A stretch of DNA of 64,000 bases from Streptomyces sp. ISL-98 (lineage in GTDB: Bacteria > Actinomycetota > Actinomycetes > Streptomycetales > Streptomycetaceae), in the NCBI RefSeq assembly GCF_018614055.1, contig NZ_JAGGPB010000034.1, positions 124,001 to 188,000 on the forward strand, given 5' to 3'. Under the pieces are notes generated by a model. The model was given only the letters and a program-made list of their open reading frames with translations, did no database searches and was not told the origin of the DNA. The first letter of the stretch is position 1, and each line of letters begins with the position of its first letter. The translations under genes were made by a program, and so were the position numbers. Shown one piece after another: positions 26,401 to 37,510 of this stretch.

Positions 26401-26463
26401 GGCGTCAACCTTCCCCCAGAATGATCTCGTCATTTGTCAACTGCATACTGGTGGGGGCGATAC

Positions 26464-27453
26464 GTGCTGGAGACCCTGGGTGTCAGTCCTTTGTCGGAGC
26501 AGATCTACCGATCGATGCTGGCGTATCCCGACGAGGGCGTGAGTGCACTGGCGCTGCGTCACGGGATTGGGGAGTCAGAGGCTCGCCAGTCACTGAACCA
26601 GCTCAGCGCACTGGCTCTCATCCGCCCTTCGGAGAGCGACGGTAGCGGTTTCCACCCGGTCTCCCCGGAGTTAGCCATGGAGTCACTCCTTGCCCGCCAG
26701 CAGGCGCGGCTGGCGGCCGAGCAGTCGAAGGTGGAGGCGTCGCGGGCAGCCGCCGCGCAACTCATCGCCGAGTACTCAGTCCTTCGACCGTCGGGATCGC
26801 ACACAGACCAGCTGGTCGGGGTTGATGCGATCCGTGAGCGCCTGGCGCAGCTCGGGAAGGCCGCCGAGTCGGAGGTGATGACGTTCGCGCCGGGCGGCGC
26901 GCACTCCCCATCGGATCTGGCAGCGAGCCGTGGTCCCAATACGACGCTGCTCGACCGCGGCGTCCGCATGCGGACGATCTACCTGGACAGCGTCCGCAAC
27001 GACCAGCCGACCGTGGAACACGTCACATGGCTGCACTCCAGGGGAGGTGAGGTGCGCACCACGGCGAGCCTGCCCACCCGACTCATCATTGTCGATCGCA
27101 AGCAAGCCCTCCTGCCCACCCAGTTGGTGGACGCCCGCAATGGCGCAGTGCTTGTGAGGAGCGAGGGGACCATTGCGGCGCTGTGTGCGCTTTTCGAGTC
27201 CATGTGGTCGGCCGCAACCCCGTTCGGCACCAAGCCGAAGCTCGACCCCCGAGGGCTGCCCGGTCAGGAGGCCGAGGTTCTCCGGTTGCTCGCCAAGGGG
27301 CTGACCGACGAGGCCATCGCGAAAAAGCTGGGGGTCTCGCCCAGGACCGCCCGGCGCATCGCCGCCGAACTCATGGAGCGACTCGCTGCGCGCAGCCGTT
27401 TCGAGGCCGGGGTCCATGCCGTCCAGGACGGATGGCTGCCCCCCACACGCTGA
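26464..27453 (+). CDS. TrmB/LuxR-type transcriptional regulator with TTA codon
   Basis: 329 aa. N-terminal TrmB-like winged helix (LGVSPLSEQIYRSMLAYPDE onwards), a coiled stretch (LLARQQARLAAEQSKVEASRAA), a central effector or phospholipase-D-like region, and a C-terminal LuxR helix-turn-helix (LPGQEAEVLRLLAKG, LGVSPRTARRIAAELMERL). GTG 26464 is chosen because GGTGGGGG precedes it and family N-termini begin there. Leucine in SPELAMES is TTA at 26671-26673, so full expression should need the bldA tRNA, typical of pathway regulators. It probably controls the 106 aa, peptide and NRPS genes transcribed away from it. Confidence 0.85.
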   Translation: MLETLGVSPLSEQIYRSMLAYPDEGVSALALRHGIGESEARQSLNQLSALALIRPSESDGSGFHPVSPELAMESLLARQQARLAAEQSKVEASRAAAAQLIAEYSVLRPSGSHTDQLVGVDAIRERLAQLGKAAESEVMTFAPGGAHSPSDLAASRGPNTTLLDRGVRMRTIYLDSVRNDQPTVEHVTWLHSRGGEVRTTASLPTRLIIVDRKQALLPTQLVDARNGAVLVRSEGTIAALCALFESMWSAATPFGTKPKLDPRGLPGQEAEVLRLLAKGLTDEAIAKKLGVSPRTARRIAAELMERLAARSRFEAGVHAVQDGWLPPTR

Positions 27454-27887
27454 CGAGGGCGTGACGTGTGGCGACAATTCCTGGCGGCGGGGGGTTGTGG
27501 CGCGGGGACAGATGATTCCGGCACGGTAGAAACGTAATCCCCCGGCAGCGCGTCTCCCGCCGGCGCGCCCCGGACGCCATGCTGGAGTCCCTTGCGGGAA
27601 GGAGCCCCCGCCGCGCTTCGAGTCGCGGTCATCGGTTCAGGCCCCAGCGGCGTCTACCCAGGCATTGGTGCAGCAGGACGCGGTGCCCGACGTGCCGCGC
27701 GCGGGCGCCCGAGGCACCGTCGCCATCGACGCAATCCTTCACGCAGCCTCGGCCGGGACGGCGTCGGGCCCGGACAGCGGCCCGCAGGAGCCCGGCTCGG
27801 GCGCAAAGTCCCAGAGAGTCCCACAGGTGCCGCCGCACCCCTCCTGACCCGTGTTCTTGCTGGTCAGGGTGTGGCGGCACCCGTCAA
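27454..27887. other. Gap between regulator and murA homolog
   Basis: About 430 bases between convergent genes. The right end holds the terminator at 27826-27882. The remaining GC-rich sequence has only shadow frames and I see no further gene. Confidence 0.5.
27826..27882 (-). terminator. Hairpin terminator of the murA homolog
   Basis: A long imperfect stem: GGTGCCGCC...CCTGACC on one side and GGTCAGGGTGTGGCGGCACC on the other, around a loop near 27850-27861. It begins about 6 bases past the stop of the minus-strand gene at 27888. There is no clear T-run. Confidence 0.65.
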
Positions 27888-29417
27888 TCAAATGTCGCGG
27901 AAGATCTCGATCTGCGCGCCCACCGAGTTGAGGCGTTCCGCCAGGTCCTCGTAACCCCGGTTGATCACATAGACGTTGCGCAGTACGGACGTACCCTCAG
28001 CCGCCATCATCGCCAGCAGCACGACCACCGCGGGCCGCAGCGCCGGCGGGCACATCATTTCGGCGGCCCTCCAGCGCGTCGGGCCCTCCACCAGGACCCG
28101 GTGCGGGTCGAGGAGCTGGAGGCGGCCGCCGAGGCGGTTGAGGTCCGTCAGGTAGATCGCACGGTTGTCGTACACCCAGTCGTGGATCAGGGTCTGGCCC
28201 TGGGCGACCGCCGCGATGGCCGCGAAGAACGGCACGTTGTCGATGTTCAGCCCGGGGAACGGCATCGGGTGGATCTTGTCGATCGGCGCCTCCAGCTTCG
28301 ACGGCCGCACGGTGAGATCCACCAGGCGCGTATGGCCGTTGTCCGCCGCGTACTCGGAGGTGCGGTCGTGGTCGAGGCCCATCTCCTCCAGTACCGCGAG
28401 CTCGATCTCCAGGAACTCGATCGGCACCCGACGGATCGTCAGCTCGGAGCCCGTCACGACGGCCGCGGCCAGCAGGCTCATCGCCTCGACCGGGTCCTCG
28501 GAGGGCGAGTAGTCGACGTCCACGTCGATGTTCGGCACGCCGTGCACGGTCAGGGTGGTCGTCCCGACGCCGTCGACCCGTACGCCCAGCGCCTCCAGGA
28601 AGAAGCACAGGTCCTGGACCATGTAGTTGGACGAGGCGTTACGGATCACGCTCACGCCGTCGTGCCGCGCCGCCGCGAGCAGCGCGTTCTCGGTCACCGT
28701 GTCGCCGCGCTCGGTCAGCACGATCGGACGGGCGGGCCCGGTCGCCGGCTCCACCACCGCGTGGTAAATCCCCTCCGTCGCCGTGATGTCCAGGCCGAAG
28801 CGGCGCAGCGCGATCATGTGCGGCTCGACGGTCCGGGTGCCGAGGTCGCAACCGCCCGCGTAGGGGAGCCTGAAGTGGTCCATCCGGTGCAACAGCGGGC
28901 CGAGGAACATGATGATGCTCCGCGTCCTGCGCGCCGCCTCCGCGTCCATCGAGTCCATGTCGAGACGGGCGGGCGGGACGATCTCCAGGTCCTTGCCGTC
29001 GTTGATCCAGCGGACGCGTACGCCGATGGAACTCAGCACCTCCAGAAGGCGGTAGACCTCCTCGATGCGCGCCACCCGCCGCAGGACGGTGCGGCCCTTG
29101 TTGAGGAGCGAGGCGCACAGCAGCGCCACGCACGCGTTCTTGCTCGTCTTTACGTCGATCGAGCCGGAGAGGCGTCGCCCGCCGACCACTCGCAGATGCA
29201 TCGGTCCCGCGTACCCGAGAGAGACGATTTCACTGTCGAGAGCCTCGCCGATGCGCGCGATCATCTCAAGGCTGATGTTCTGATTGCCGCGCTCGATGCG
29301 GTTCACGGCACTCTGGCTGGTACCGAGTGCATCGGCTAGCTGTGTCTGTGTCCAGCCCCGATGCTGACGGGCGTCACGGATGAGCTTGCCGATGCGTACG
29401 AGATAGTCCTCTGCCAT
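27888..29417 (-). CDS. murA2: UDP-GlcNAc 1-carboxyvinyltransferase-like with N-terminal HTH
   Basis: A 509 aa fusion. Residues about 8-65 form an Xre-type helix-turn-helix (GWTQTQLADALGTSQSAVNRI) and about 75-505 an EPSP/MurA fold: SKNACVALLCASLL near the substrate lysine-asparagine, LPYAGGCDLGTRTVEPH, and the repeated inside-out barrel. MurA adds enolpyruvate to UDP-GlcNAc in peptidoglycan synthesis. I do not see the normal catalytic-cysteine loop; the segment reads GGCDLGTRTVEP, where the Cys may be equivalent or not. Streptomyces carries this as a second MurA-like gene beside aconitase. The role could be enzymatic, regulatory or both. ATG at 29417. Confidence 0.82.
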   Translation of the reverse strand: MAEDYLVRIGKLIRDARQHRGWTQTQLADALGTSQSAVNRIERGNQNISLEMIARIGEALDSEIVSLGYAGPMHLRVVGGRRLSGSIDVKTSKNACVALLCASLLNKGRTVLRRVARIEEVYRLLEVLSSIGVRVRWINDGKDLEIVPPARLDMDSMDAEAARRTRSIIMFLGPLLHRMDHFRLPYAGGCDLGTRTVEPHMIALRRFGLDITATEGIYHAVVEPATGPARPIVLTERGDTVTENALLAAARHDGVSVIRNASSNYMVQDLCFFLEALGVRVDGVGTTTLTVHGVPNIDVDVDYSPSEDPVEAMSLLAAAVVTGSELTIRRVPIEFLEIELAVLEEMGLDHDRTSEYAADNGHTRLVDLTVRPSKLEAPIDKIHPMPFPGLNIDNVPFFAAIAAVAQGQTLIHDWVYDNRAIYLTDLNRLGGRLQLLDPHRVLVEGPTRWRAAEMMCPPALRPAVVVLLAMMAAEGTSVLRNVYVINRGYEDLAERLNSVGAQIEIFRDI

Positions 29418-29426
29418 GGCGGCAGG

Positions 29427-29720
29427 CTATCTCACATATGAGATGTGGGATTCCTGGGGCGCGCCGGTCAGCTGACGGTGTGAAATATTCCGGTTGAAGC
29501 GGAAAAGGTTGGAAGGGTCGAGACGCGACTTGCTGTACGCGTGCGGGAACGGCGGGTCCTTGCGGATCGACTCGCCCTCGCTGTACGGAAGTTCCCGGAC
29601 GTCGTCGATGAGCCTGAGCCCGATCGTGCGCAGCGGTGACACCCCAGGCGCTCACCCTCGGCCGCATCGCCATTGAAGGCAATCCGCACATACGCGATGA
29701 AACGCCCACGGAGCTACTCG
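29427..29720 (-). pseudogene. Remnant of a BBE-type FAD-linked oxidase
   Basis: Two frames read as one decayed protein end. The first gives GRFIAYVRIAFNGDAAEGERL. After a one-base shift near 29645 the next frame continues SPLRTIGLRLIDDVRELPYS and KDPPFPHAYSKSRLDPSNLF, ending FRFNRNIS. This matches the C-terminal region and BBE tail of berberine-bridge-like oxidases (usual ending NLFRFNxNI). Part of the region between FPHAY and SKSRLDP is also missing compared with the family. No N-terminal FAD domain remains nearby. Confidence 0.7.
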
Positions 29721-29752
29721 GGAAGCTGCGGCATGTCCGGATACACCTGCCG

Positions 29753-30271
29753 TCAGGTTTTCCGGGCGTACAAGACCTGAGGTTCGCCCCACTCGACGAA
29801 GTGGTCTGCGAGAGTCATGCCGACGGACTCCAGCAGTCGCCGCGAACGCGCATTGGCCTCCTGGGTGACCGCGACGACCTCCGGCCGCGCGGGCGTGACC
29901 TCGTCCAGCGCCCAGGAGATCGCGGCAGTGACGGCCTCGCGGCCGTATCCGCGGCCCCAGTGCTCGGGCAGCAACTGGTACGACACCTCTGCCCGGCCCG
30001 CCCTGCGCGAGTCCGACTCGACCAGCACCGAGCCGATCACGACTGGTTCGGTACGCAGAAGCACACTGAAAGCCCCCACCGCGCCCACGCAACCCCGCTC
30101 ACGCGCGGGCAATTCCTCTGCGGCGACTGGCCCGCCGAGGTAACGGCGTACCTCGGGGTCCGTCCAGAGCTCCGACATCACGGCAACATCGGCGCGCTCG
30201 ATCGGGCGCAGCAGAAGCCGGTCGGTGTGAAGAGAAGCGGGCCAGAAGGCTGGCTGAGGTAAAGGCGGCAC
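29753..30271 (-). CDS. GNAT N-acetyltransferase (RimJ/RimL type), TTA codon
   Basis: About 172 aa from GTG 30271. The start of the RimJ/RimL-like GNAT fold is LHTDRLLLRPIERADVAVM, and the acetyl-CoA loop is in LLPEHWGRGYGREAVTAAI, followed by ANARSRRLLESVGM. Such enzymes acetylate N-termini, polyamines or antibiotics. The fourth codon is TTA (30260-30262), so expression may depend on bldA. No good ribosome binding site is visible, and the upstream in-frame extension looks non-coding. Substrate unknown. Confidence 0.78.
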   Translation of the reverse strand: MPPLPQPAFWPASLHTDRLLLRPIERADVAVMSELWTDPEVRRYLGGPVAAEELPARERGCVGAVGAFSVLLRTEPVVIGSVLVESDSRRAGRAEVSYQLLPEHWGRGYGREAVTAAISWALDEVTPARPEVVAVTQEANARSRRLLESVGMTLADHFVEWGEPQVLYARKT

Positions 30272-30439
30272 GTGGTCGATCGTGTCAGACCGCCGATCGC
30301 CGGTCCCGCACGGCGACTTCCGACGGCTGCCCCCGCTGCCTGATCCGAAAGTTCCACCCCGCCCGGAGTAAAGCGTCGATTCGATGGGAGCGGTCAGGCG
30401 TGGTCCGGGCATGACCGAGTCGAGGCCATGTACTAGTGT

Positions 30440-30457
30440 TATCTCGACATCGAGATA
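30440..30457. promoter_or_regulatory. 18-bp palindrome, candidate TamR-type operator
   Basis: TATCTCGACATCGAGATA: perfect 8-base arms around a CA centre, about 130 bases upstream of the aconitase start. The TCTTGA/TCAAGA-like core resembles sites of the UrtR/TamR group of MarR regulators; TamR in S. coelicolor is reported to control aconitase. The assignment is inference; the palindrome itself is certain. Confidence 0.7.
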
Positions 30458-30499
30458 TCTGCCGAAGGCGTACCGCAGCCGCCGACCGCTAAGGGTGAC

Positions 30500-30518
30500 C
30501 TAAGTAAGTCTCACCTTA
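30500..30518 (-). promoter_or_regulatory. Candidate iron box (DmdR/IdeR-type)
   Basis: Read on the minus strand the 19-mer is TAAGGTGAGACTTACTTAG and matches 14 of 19 positions of the DmdR/IdeR consensus in its matching orientation (TTAGGTGAGCCTAACCTAA). It lies within a larger inverted repeat, CCGCTAAGG (30486-30494) and CCTTAGCGG (30514-30522), about 70 bases before acnA. Confidence 0.5.
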
Positions 30519-30585
30519 GCGGATGGCCAGGGGGCCGTGGCGGCAGGATGCGGTAGAAACGCGCACATTGAAGAAGGAGACTGTC

Positions 30586-33396
<2,811 letters not shown>

Positions 33397-33413
33397 GCGT
33401 CACCGCTTGAGCC

Positions 33414-33461
33414 CCGAAGGGCCGCATCCCCGCGCAGGGGATGCGGCCCTTCGGGCGTTTT
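33414..33461. terminator. Bidirectional terminator, acnA / GH92
   Basis: Perfect 18-bp stem (CCGAAGGGCCGCATCCCC with its complement) around a 5-base loop, followed by TTTT on the plus strand. It separates two convergent genes. Confidence 0.9.
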
Positions 33462-33468
33462 GCCCACG

Positions 33469-36400
33469 TCAGGACAGCAGCTCCACCTCCGCCAGCGACG
33501 CCCCGCGGCCGCTCACCAGCCGGTAGCGCTTGTACGTACCCGGGTCGTCCACCGTGAACGCGCGGGTCTGCCGGTCCCAGGCGAAGGACTCGCCCGAGCG
33601 CTTGTCGACGTCGGTCCACTTCTCGCCGTCGTCGGATCCCTGGAGCACCCAGCCCGTGGGGGCCTTCGTGCGGTCCGACGAGGTGAGGGTGTACTGGACG
33701 GCTCGCGCCGGTGACTTCAGCGGCAGGTCGACGGACTCGGACTGCCCCTGCGTGGCGGACGAATTGTCGAAGAGCGCGCCTGATCCGCTGATCACGTCGG
33801 ACGGCGGCGTCGGCACCTTGTCGTCCTGGGTGATCGAGACGGGCGCGGCCTTCTTGCCCGTACCCCAGGCGGACGGCTTCGCGCCCATGTCGAACTCCAG
33901 CGTGCCGCCGCGCGCGAGCAGGTCGTGCGGGAGGGCGGTGGACTTCCATGACTTGCCGTTGACCCTCAGGCCCTGGACGTAGATGTTCTTCGCGCTGTTC
34001 CTGGGGGCCTTGACCACCAAGTCCCGGCCGTTCTCCAGGTGCACGGTCGCCTTCGTGAAGAGCGGCGATCCGACGGCGTACTCACCACTGCCCATGACCA
34101 GCGGGTAGAAGCCGAGCGCCGAGAAGAGGTACCAGGCGGACTGCTCGCCGTTGTCCTCGTCACCGTGGTAGCCCTGGCCGATCTCGCTGCCGGTGTAGAG
34201 GCGGGAGAGGACCTCGCGGACCTTCTCCTGCGTCTTCCAGGGCTGGGATGCGGCGTTGTACATGTACGTCGCGTGGTGGGCGACCTGGTTGCTGTGGCCG
34301 TACATGCCCATCCGTACGTCACGCGCCTCCGTCATCTCGTGGATGACGCTGCCGTACGAGCCGGTGAACTCGGGGCTCGCCGTCTCGGGGGTCGAGAAGT
34401 AGCGGTCGAGCTTGTCGCCGAGGCCGGAGCGGCCGCCGTAGAGGTTGGCGAGGCCGCGGGAGTCCTGGGGGGCGGTGAAGGCGTAGCCCCAGCCGTTGGT
34501 CTCGGTGTAGTCGTAACCCCAGATGCGCGGGTCGAACTTGTCGCTCGGCACCCGCCAGTCGCCCTTGAGGTCACGGCCCTGGAAGAAGTCCGCCTTGTCG
34601 TCGAAGAGCTTGACGTAGTTGCGGGCGCGGCCCAGGAAGTACGCCGACTCTTCCTTGTAGCGGGCCTTCTTCGTCTTCGCGTAGAGGGCCTGGCCCATCT
34701 TCGCGAGGCCGTAGTCGTTGAGGTAGCCCTCCAGGGACCAGGAGAGGCCTTCGTGCGTCTCGGTGGACGCGTAACCGAGGAAGGGGGAGGTCTCCATGCC
34801 CTTGCGGCCGACGCCCGACGAGGGCGGTACGACCGTGGCGTTCTTCAGCGCAGCTTCGTACGCCGTCGTGGCGTCGAAGTCGACACCCTTGACGTACGCG
34901 TCGGCGAAGGCCACGTCGGACGAGGTGCCGGTCATCAGGTCGGCGTAACCGGGGGAGGACCAGCGGGAGATCCAGCCGCCGTCCTTGTACTGCTGGACGA
35001 AGCCGTCGACGAGCTTGCCGGCCTTCTTGGGGGTGAGGAAGGAGTAGGCGGGCCACGTCGTCCGGTAGGTGTCCCAGAAGCCGTTGTTGACGTACACCTC
35101 GCCGTCGACGATCTTCGCGCCGGTGTGGGTGGGGGTGTCGGGGCCGGTCTGCGGGGAGAAGGGGCTGGCGTACTGGTTCTTCGAACCGACCTTCTCGAAG
35201 CCGGAGTTGGGGTAGAGGTACAGCCGGTAGAGGCTGGAGTAGAGGGTCGTCAGCTGGTCGCGCGTCGCGCCTTCGACCTCGACGCGGCCGAGGATGTCGT
35301 CCCAGGCGTCCTGCGCGCGGTCCTTGATGCGGCCGAAGCCGGCGGAGCCGGGGATCTCGTCGGCGAGATTCCGCTTCGCCTGGTCGACGCTGATGAGCGA
35401 GGTGGCCAGGCGCAGGGTGACGGTGCGGTCCGCGCCGGCGTCGAAGCGGAGATGGCCGGTGACGCCTTCGGAGGCCGACGAGGTGACGGGCGCGTCGAAG
35501 ACTCCGTACACGAAGAGCCGCGTCGCGCCCGTGGAGAGTCCGCTCTTGACGTCCGAGAACCCGGTGAAGGAGCGGGTGGCGGGGTCGAGGGTCAGTCCGC
35601 CCTCCTTGGTGACGTTGTCGAAGATGACGCTCGCGTCGTCGCCCGGATAGGTGAACCGCATCATCGCCGCGTGGTCGGTCGGGGTCATCTCGGCCTTGAG
35701 GCCGTTCTCGAAGGCGACGCCGTAGTAGTGCGGCTTCGCTGTTTCGTTGCTGTGCTTGAAGGGCAGGGCCCGGGCGGTTCTGGAGGTGTCCGGTGTGCCG
35801 GCCGCCGCCGACGGCATCAGCTGGAAGGTCTGCCGGTCACCCATCCAGGGGCTCGGCTCGTGGCTGGCGCTGAACGACTGGAGGGTCGGCAGGTTGTCGG
35901 CGTTGTTGGCGCGCGCGTAGTCGTACAGCCAGCTCTTCGACGCGGCGTTCGTCACCGGCGTCCAGAAGTTGAAGCCGTGCGGGACGGCGGTGGCCGGGAA
36001 GGTGTTGCCGCGCGAGAACGAACCGCTGGAGTTGGTGCCGCGGACCGTCGATGCGTAGTCCGAAAGACGGTCGAGACGCTTCTCGGGGGCCTTGGGCGCC
36101 ATCGTCACATCGTCGATCCAGCCCTGGAACTTCGCCGGGCCCTTGGGGGAGTCGTACGCCACCAGGATCCGGTCGACCGTCCTGCCCGCCGCCACCGCGC
36201 CGATCCGGGACGCGACCTGGTTCCACTGGTTGACGTAGAGCCGCTTGGCGGCGCCCTGGCCCTGCGGGCTGAGGACCCCGCCGTGCGCGTCGACGGCCTT
36301 GAGGTCACTCAGATAGGTGCCGTCGGTGAAGGCGAGGTCCACCGACACGTTCGTGGCCGGATAGTTCAGGTCGGTTTCCGGCAGTGAAGGGAAGACCCGG

Positions 36401-37284
36401 TAGGAGAGCTCGGTGTCGCGAGTGATCGCCGTATCTACGTCGAAGACCTTGTTGTACGAGTACGCCCGGCCGTCCGCCTTGTGCGTACCGGCGTAACGCA
36501 GCGCCTTCTTTCCGGTGAATCCCGCGTTCGCCTTGGCGGTCGGCGAGCCGCCGGGACCGCGGTCCACGTGGCTGCGCATGTCCTCGGGGACGGGCACGCT
36601 GGTGTCACCGTTCGAGAACTGAACGTCGGCCAGCTGGGTGATATTTGCCGCGCCGTTGTTCTTGGTGATCTCCAGGCGATAGTGCGCGTACGCCGTGTCG
36701 TTCTGGAAGTCGTACGTCTTCGTCTCGAAGCGCTTCTGGAAGCTCTGGCCCTCGCGGGAGTCCAGGGTCTTCCACTCCTTGCCGTCGGCGGAGGCCTTGA
36801 GCGTCCAGTCCTTCGGGTCGCGCTCCGGGGCGTCATTTGCCGAAGTCAGGGCATATGTCACGACCTTGACTGGTTCATCCGTGTCGAACTCGACCCAGGC
36901 CGTGGGCTCGAAGGCCAGCCACTTGGTGCCCGGCTGGGTGTCGACGAGATTCTCCTTGATCTCGCCGCCCGCGACATTCTCCGCACTCGCGCGCACGTCC
37001 GTGACGTGGTCGGTGACATTGCCCGGTATCCCGGAAGTGAAGCCACCGTCGACGCCGGATGCCCGCTTGGAGCCGTCCGGTCCGGTTTCCACAGTATTAC
37101 GCCATTCCGGCTGAGGTTCGTCCGCCTCGAAGGAGGAGCTGAACGCGCGCTCGGGCGGTGCGGGTTCGGTGGGCTGGGCGACGGCCGCGGAAGGGGCCGT
37201 GACGACGAGCAGAAGAGCGGCCGCCGCGATGGCGGCCGCTGTGCGGCCTTGTCCGTGCCGAGGTCTGTGCTGCATCCCGGACAT
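33469..37284 (-). CDS. Secreted GH92 alpha-mannosidase with two F5/8C-type modules
   Basis: 1271 aa. A signal peptide (GRTAAAIAAAALLLVVTAPSA) is followed by an F5/8 type C (CBM32-like) module at about 80-225, a further beta region, the GH92 catalytic part from about 440 to 1100 (GYHGDEDNGEQSAWYLFSAL near the catalytic acid), and a second F5/8C module in the last 110 residues. GH92 enzymes are calcium-dependent exo-alpha-mannosidases acting on fungal or protein N-glycans. ATG 37284 has AAGGGGAGCC upstream; an earlier in-frame ATG lies inside the operator region. It is divergent from the sugar ABC operon, suggesting joint glycan use. Mannosidase subtype (1,2 or 1,6) not resolved. Confidence 0.9.
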   Translation of the reverse strand: MSGMQHRPRHGQGRTAAAIAAAALLLVVTAPSAAVAQPTEPAPPERAFSSSFEADEPQPEWRNTVETGPDGSKRASGVDGGFTSGIPGNVTDHVTDVRASAENVAGGEIKENLVDTQPGTKWLAFEPTAWVEFDTDEPVKVVTYALTSANDAPERDPKDWTLKASADGKEWKTLDSREGQSFQKRFETKTYDFQNDTAYAHYRLEITKNNGAANITQLADVQFSNGDTSVPVPEDMRSHVDRGPGGSPTAKANAGFTGKKALRYAGTHKADGRAYSYNKVFDVDTAITRDTELSYRVFPSLPETDLNYPATNVSVDLAFTDGTYLSDLKAVDAHGGVLSPQGQGAAKRLYVNQWNQVASRIGAVAAGRTVDRILVAYDSPKGPAKFQGWIDDVTMAPKAPEKRLDRLSDYASTVRGTNSSGSFSRGNTFPATAVPHGFNFWTPVTNAASKSWLYDYARANNADNLPTLQSFSASHEPSPWMGDRQTFQLMPSAAAGTPDTSRTARALPFKHSNETAKPHYYGVAFENGLKAEMTPTDHAAMMRFTYPGDDASVIFDNVTKEGGLTLDPATRSFTGFSDVKSGLSTGATRLFVYGVFDAPVTSSASEGVTGHLRFDAGADRTVTLRLATSLISVDQAKRNLADEIPGSAGFGRIKDRAQDAWDDILGRVEVEGATRDQLTTLYSSLYRLYLYPNSGFEKVGSKNQYASPFSPQTGPDTPTHTGAKIVDGEVYVNNGFWDTYRTTWPAYSFLTPKKAGKLVDGFVQQYKDGGWISRWSSPGYADLMTGTSSDVAFADAYVKGVDFDATTAYEAALKNATVVPPSSGVGRKGMETSPFLGYASTETHEGLSWSLEGYLNDYGLAKMGQALYAKTKKARYKEESAYFLGRARNYVKLFDDKADFFQGRDLKGDWRVPSDKFDPRIWGYDYTETNGWGYAFTAPQDSRGLANLYGGRSGLGDKLDRYFSTPETASPEFTGSYGSVIHEMTEARDVRMGMYGHSNQVAHHATYMYNAASQPWKTQEKVREVLSRLYTGSEIGQGYHGDEDNGEQSAWYLFSALGFYPLVMGSGEYAVGSPLFTKATVHLENGRDLVVKAPRNSAKNIYVQGLRVNGKSWKSTALPHDLLARGGTLEFDMGAKPSAWGTGKKAAPVSITQDDKVPTPPSDVISGSGALFDNSSATQGQSESVDLPLKSPARAVQYTLTSSDRTKAPTGWVLQGSDDGEKWTDVDKRSGESFAWDRQTRAFTVDDPGTYKRYRLVSGRGASLAEVELLS

Positions 37285-37297
37285 GTGGCTCCCCTTG

Positions 37298-37309
37298 GAC
37301 AACGTTGTC
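37298..37309. promoter_or_regulatory. 12-bp palindrome GACAACGTTGTC, LacI-like operator
   Basis: Perfect palindrome with a central CG, the form typical of LacI/GalR-family operators. It ends 14 bases before the GH92 start codon and so would lie in or near the 5' leader. A related half-symmetric sequence, ATGACAACGGTGCC (minus strand), occurs upstream of xylF at 42487-42500. Confidence 0.55.
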
Positions 37310-37510
37310 ATGAGCGGTTCACGGGGTCCAGTAGGAAGCCAAGTCACCGATGGTGTCAAGGGTGTTGTACGCGGCAGGGGAGACGAAGGGGGCGCGCCGG
37401 TTTTGCGCGGCCGCACAGGCGGCTACGTGCGCGTTCCAGATATCCGCGAGGTCTCAACTCGGGAAAGACTGCCGCCCAAACCTGCTTTCGATCTTGCTCA
37501 GTTGGCGGGA

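Larger units (their letters stand above)
26123..26463. promoter_or_regulatory. Divergent control region with hairpin
   Basis: About 340 bases between the 106 aa gene (minus) and the regulator gene (plus), so it holds divergent promoters. It contains the 26308-26336 hairpin and a 28-codon frame, listed separately. The sequence 26380-26430 is AT-rich (TTATCACCG, TCATTTGTCAAC) and suits a promoter for the regulator. Confidence 0.5.

Noticed and set aside
27579..29339. 586-codon frame on the plus strand over the murA homolog
   Set aside because: Shadow of a well-supported enzyme gene; composition is Arg/His/Asp-rich and no motif is seen.
34039..36387. 782-codon plus-strand frame opposite the GH92 gene
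   Set aside because: Antisense shadow; the opposite strand has a signal peptide, catalytic motifs and F5/8C modules.
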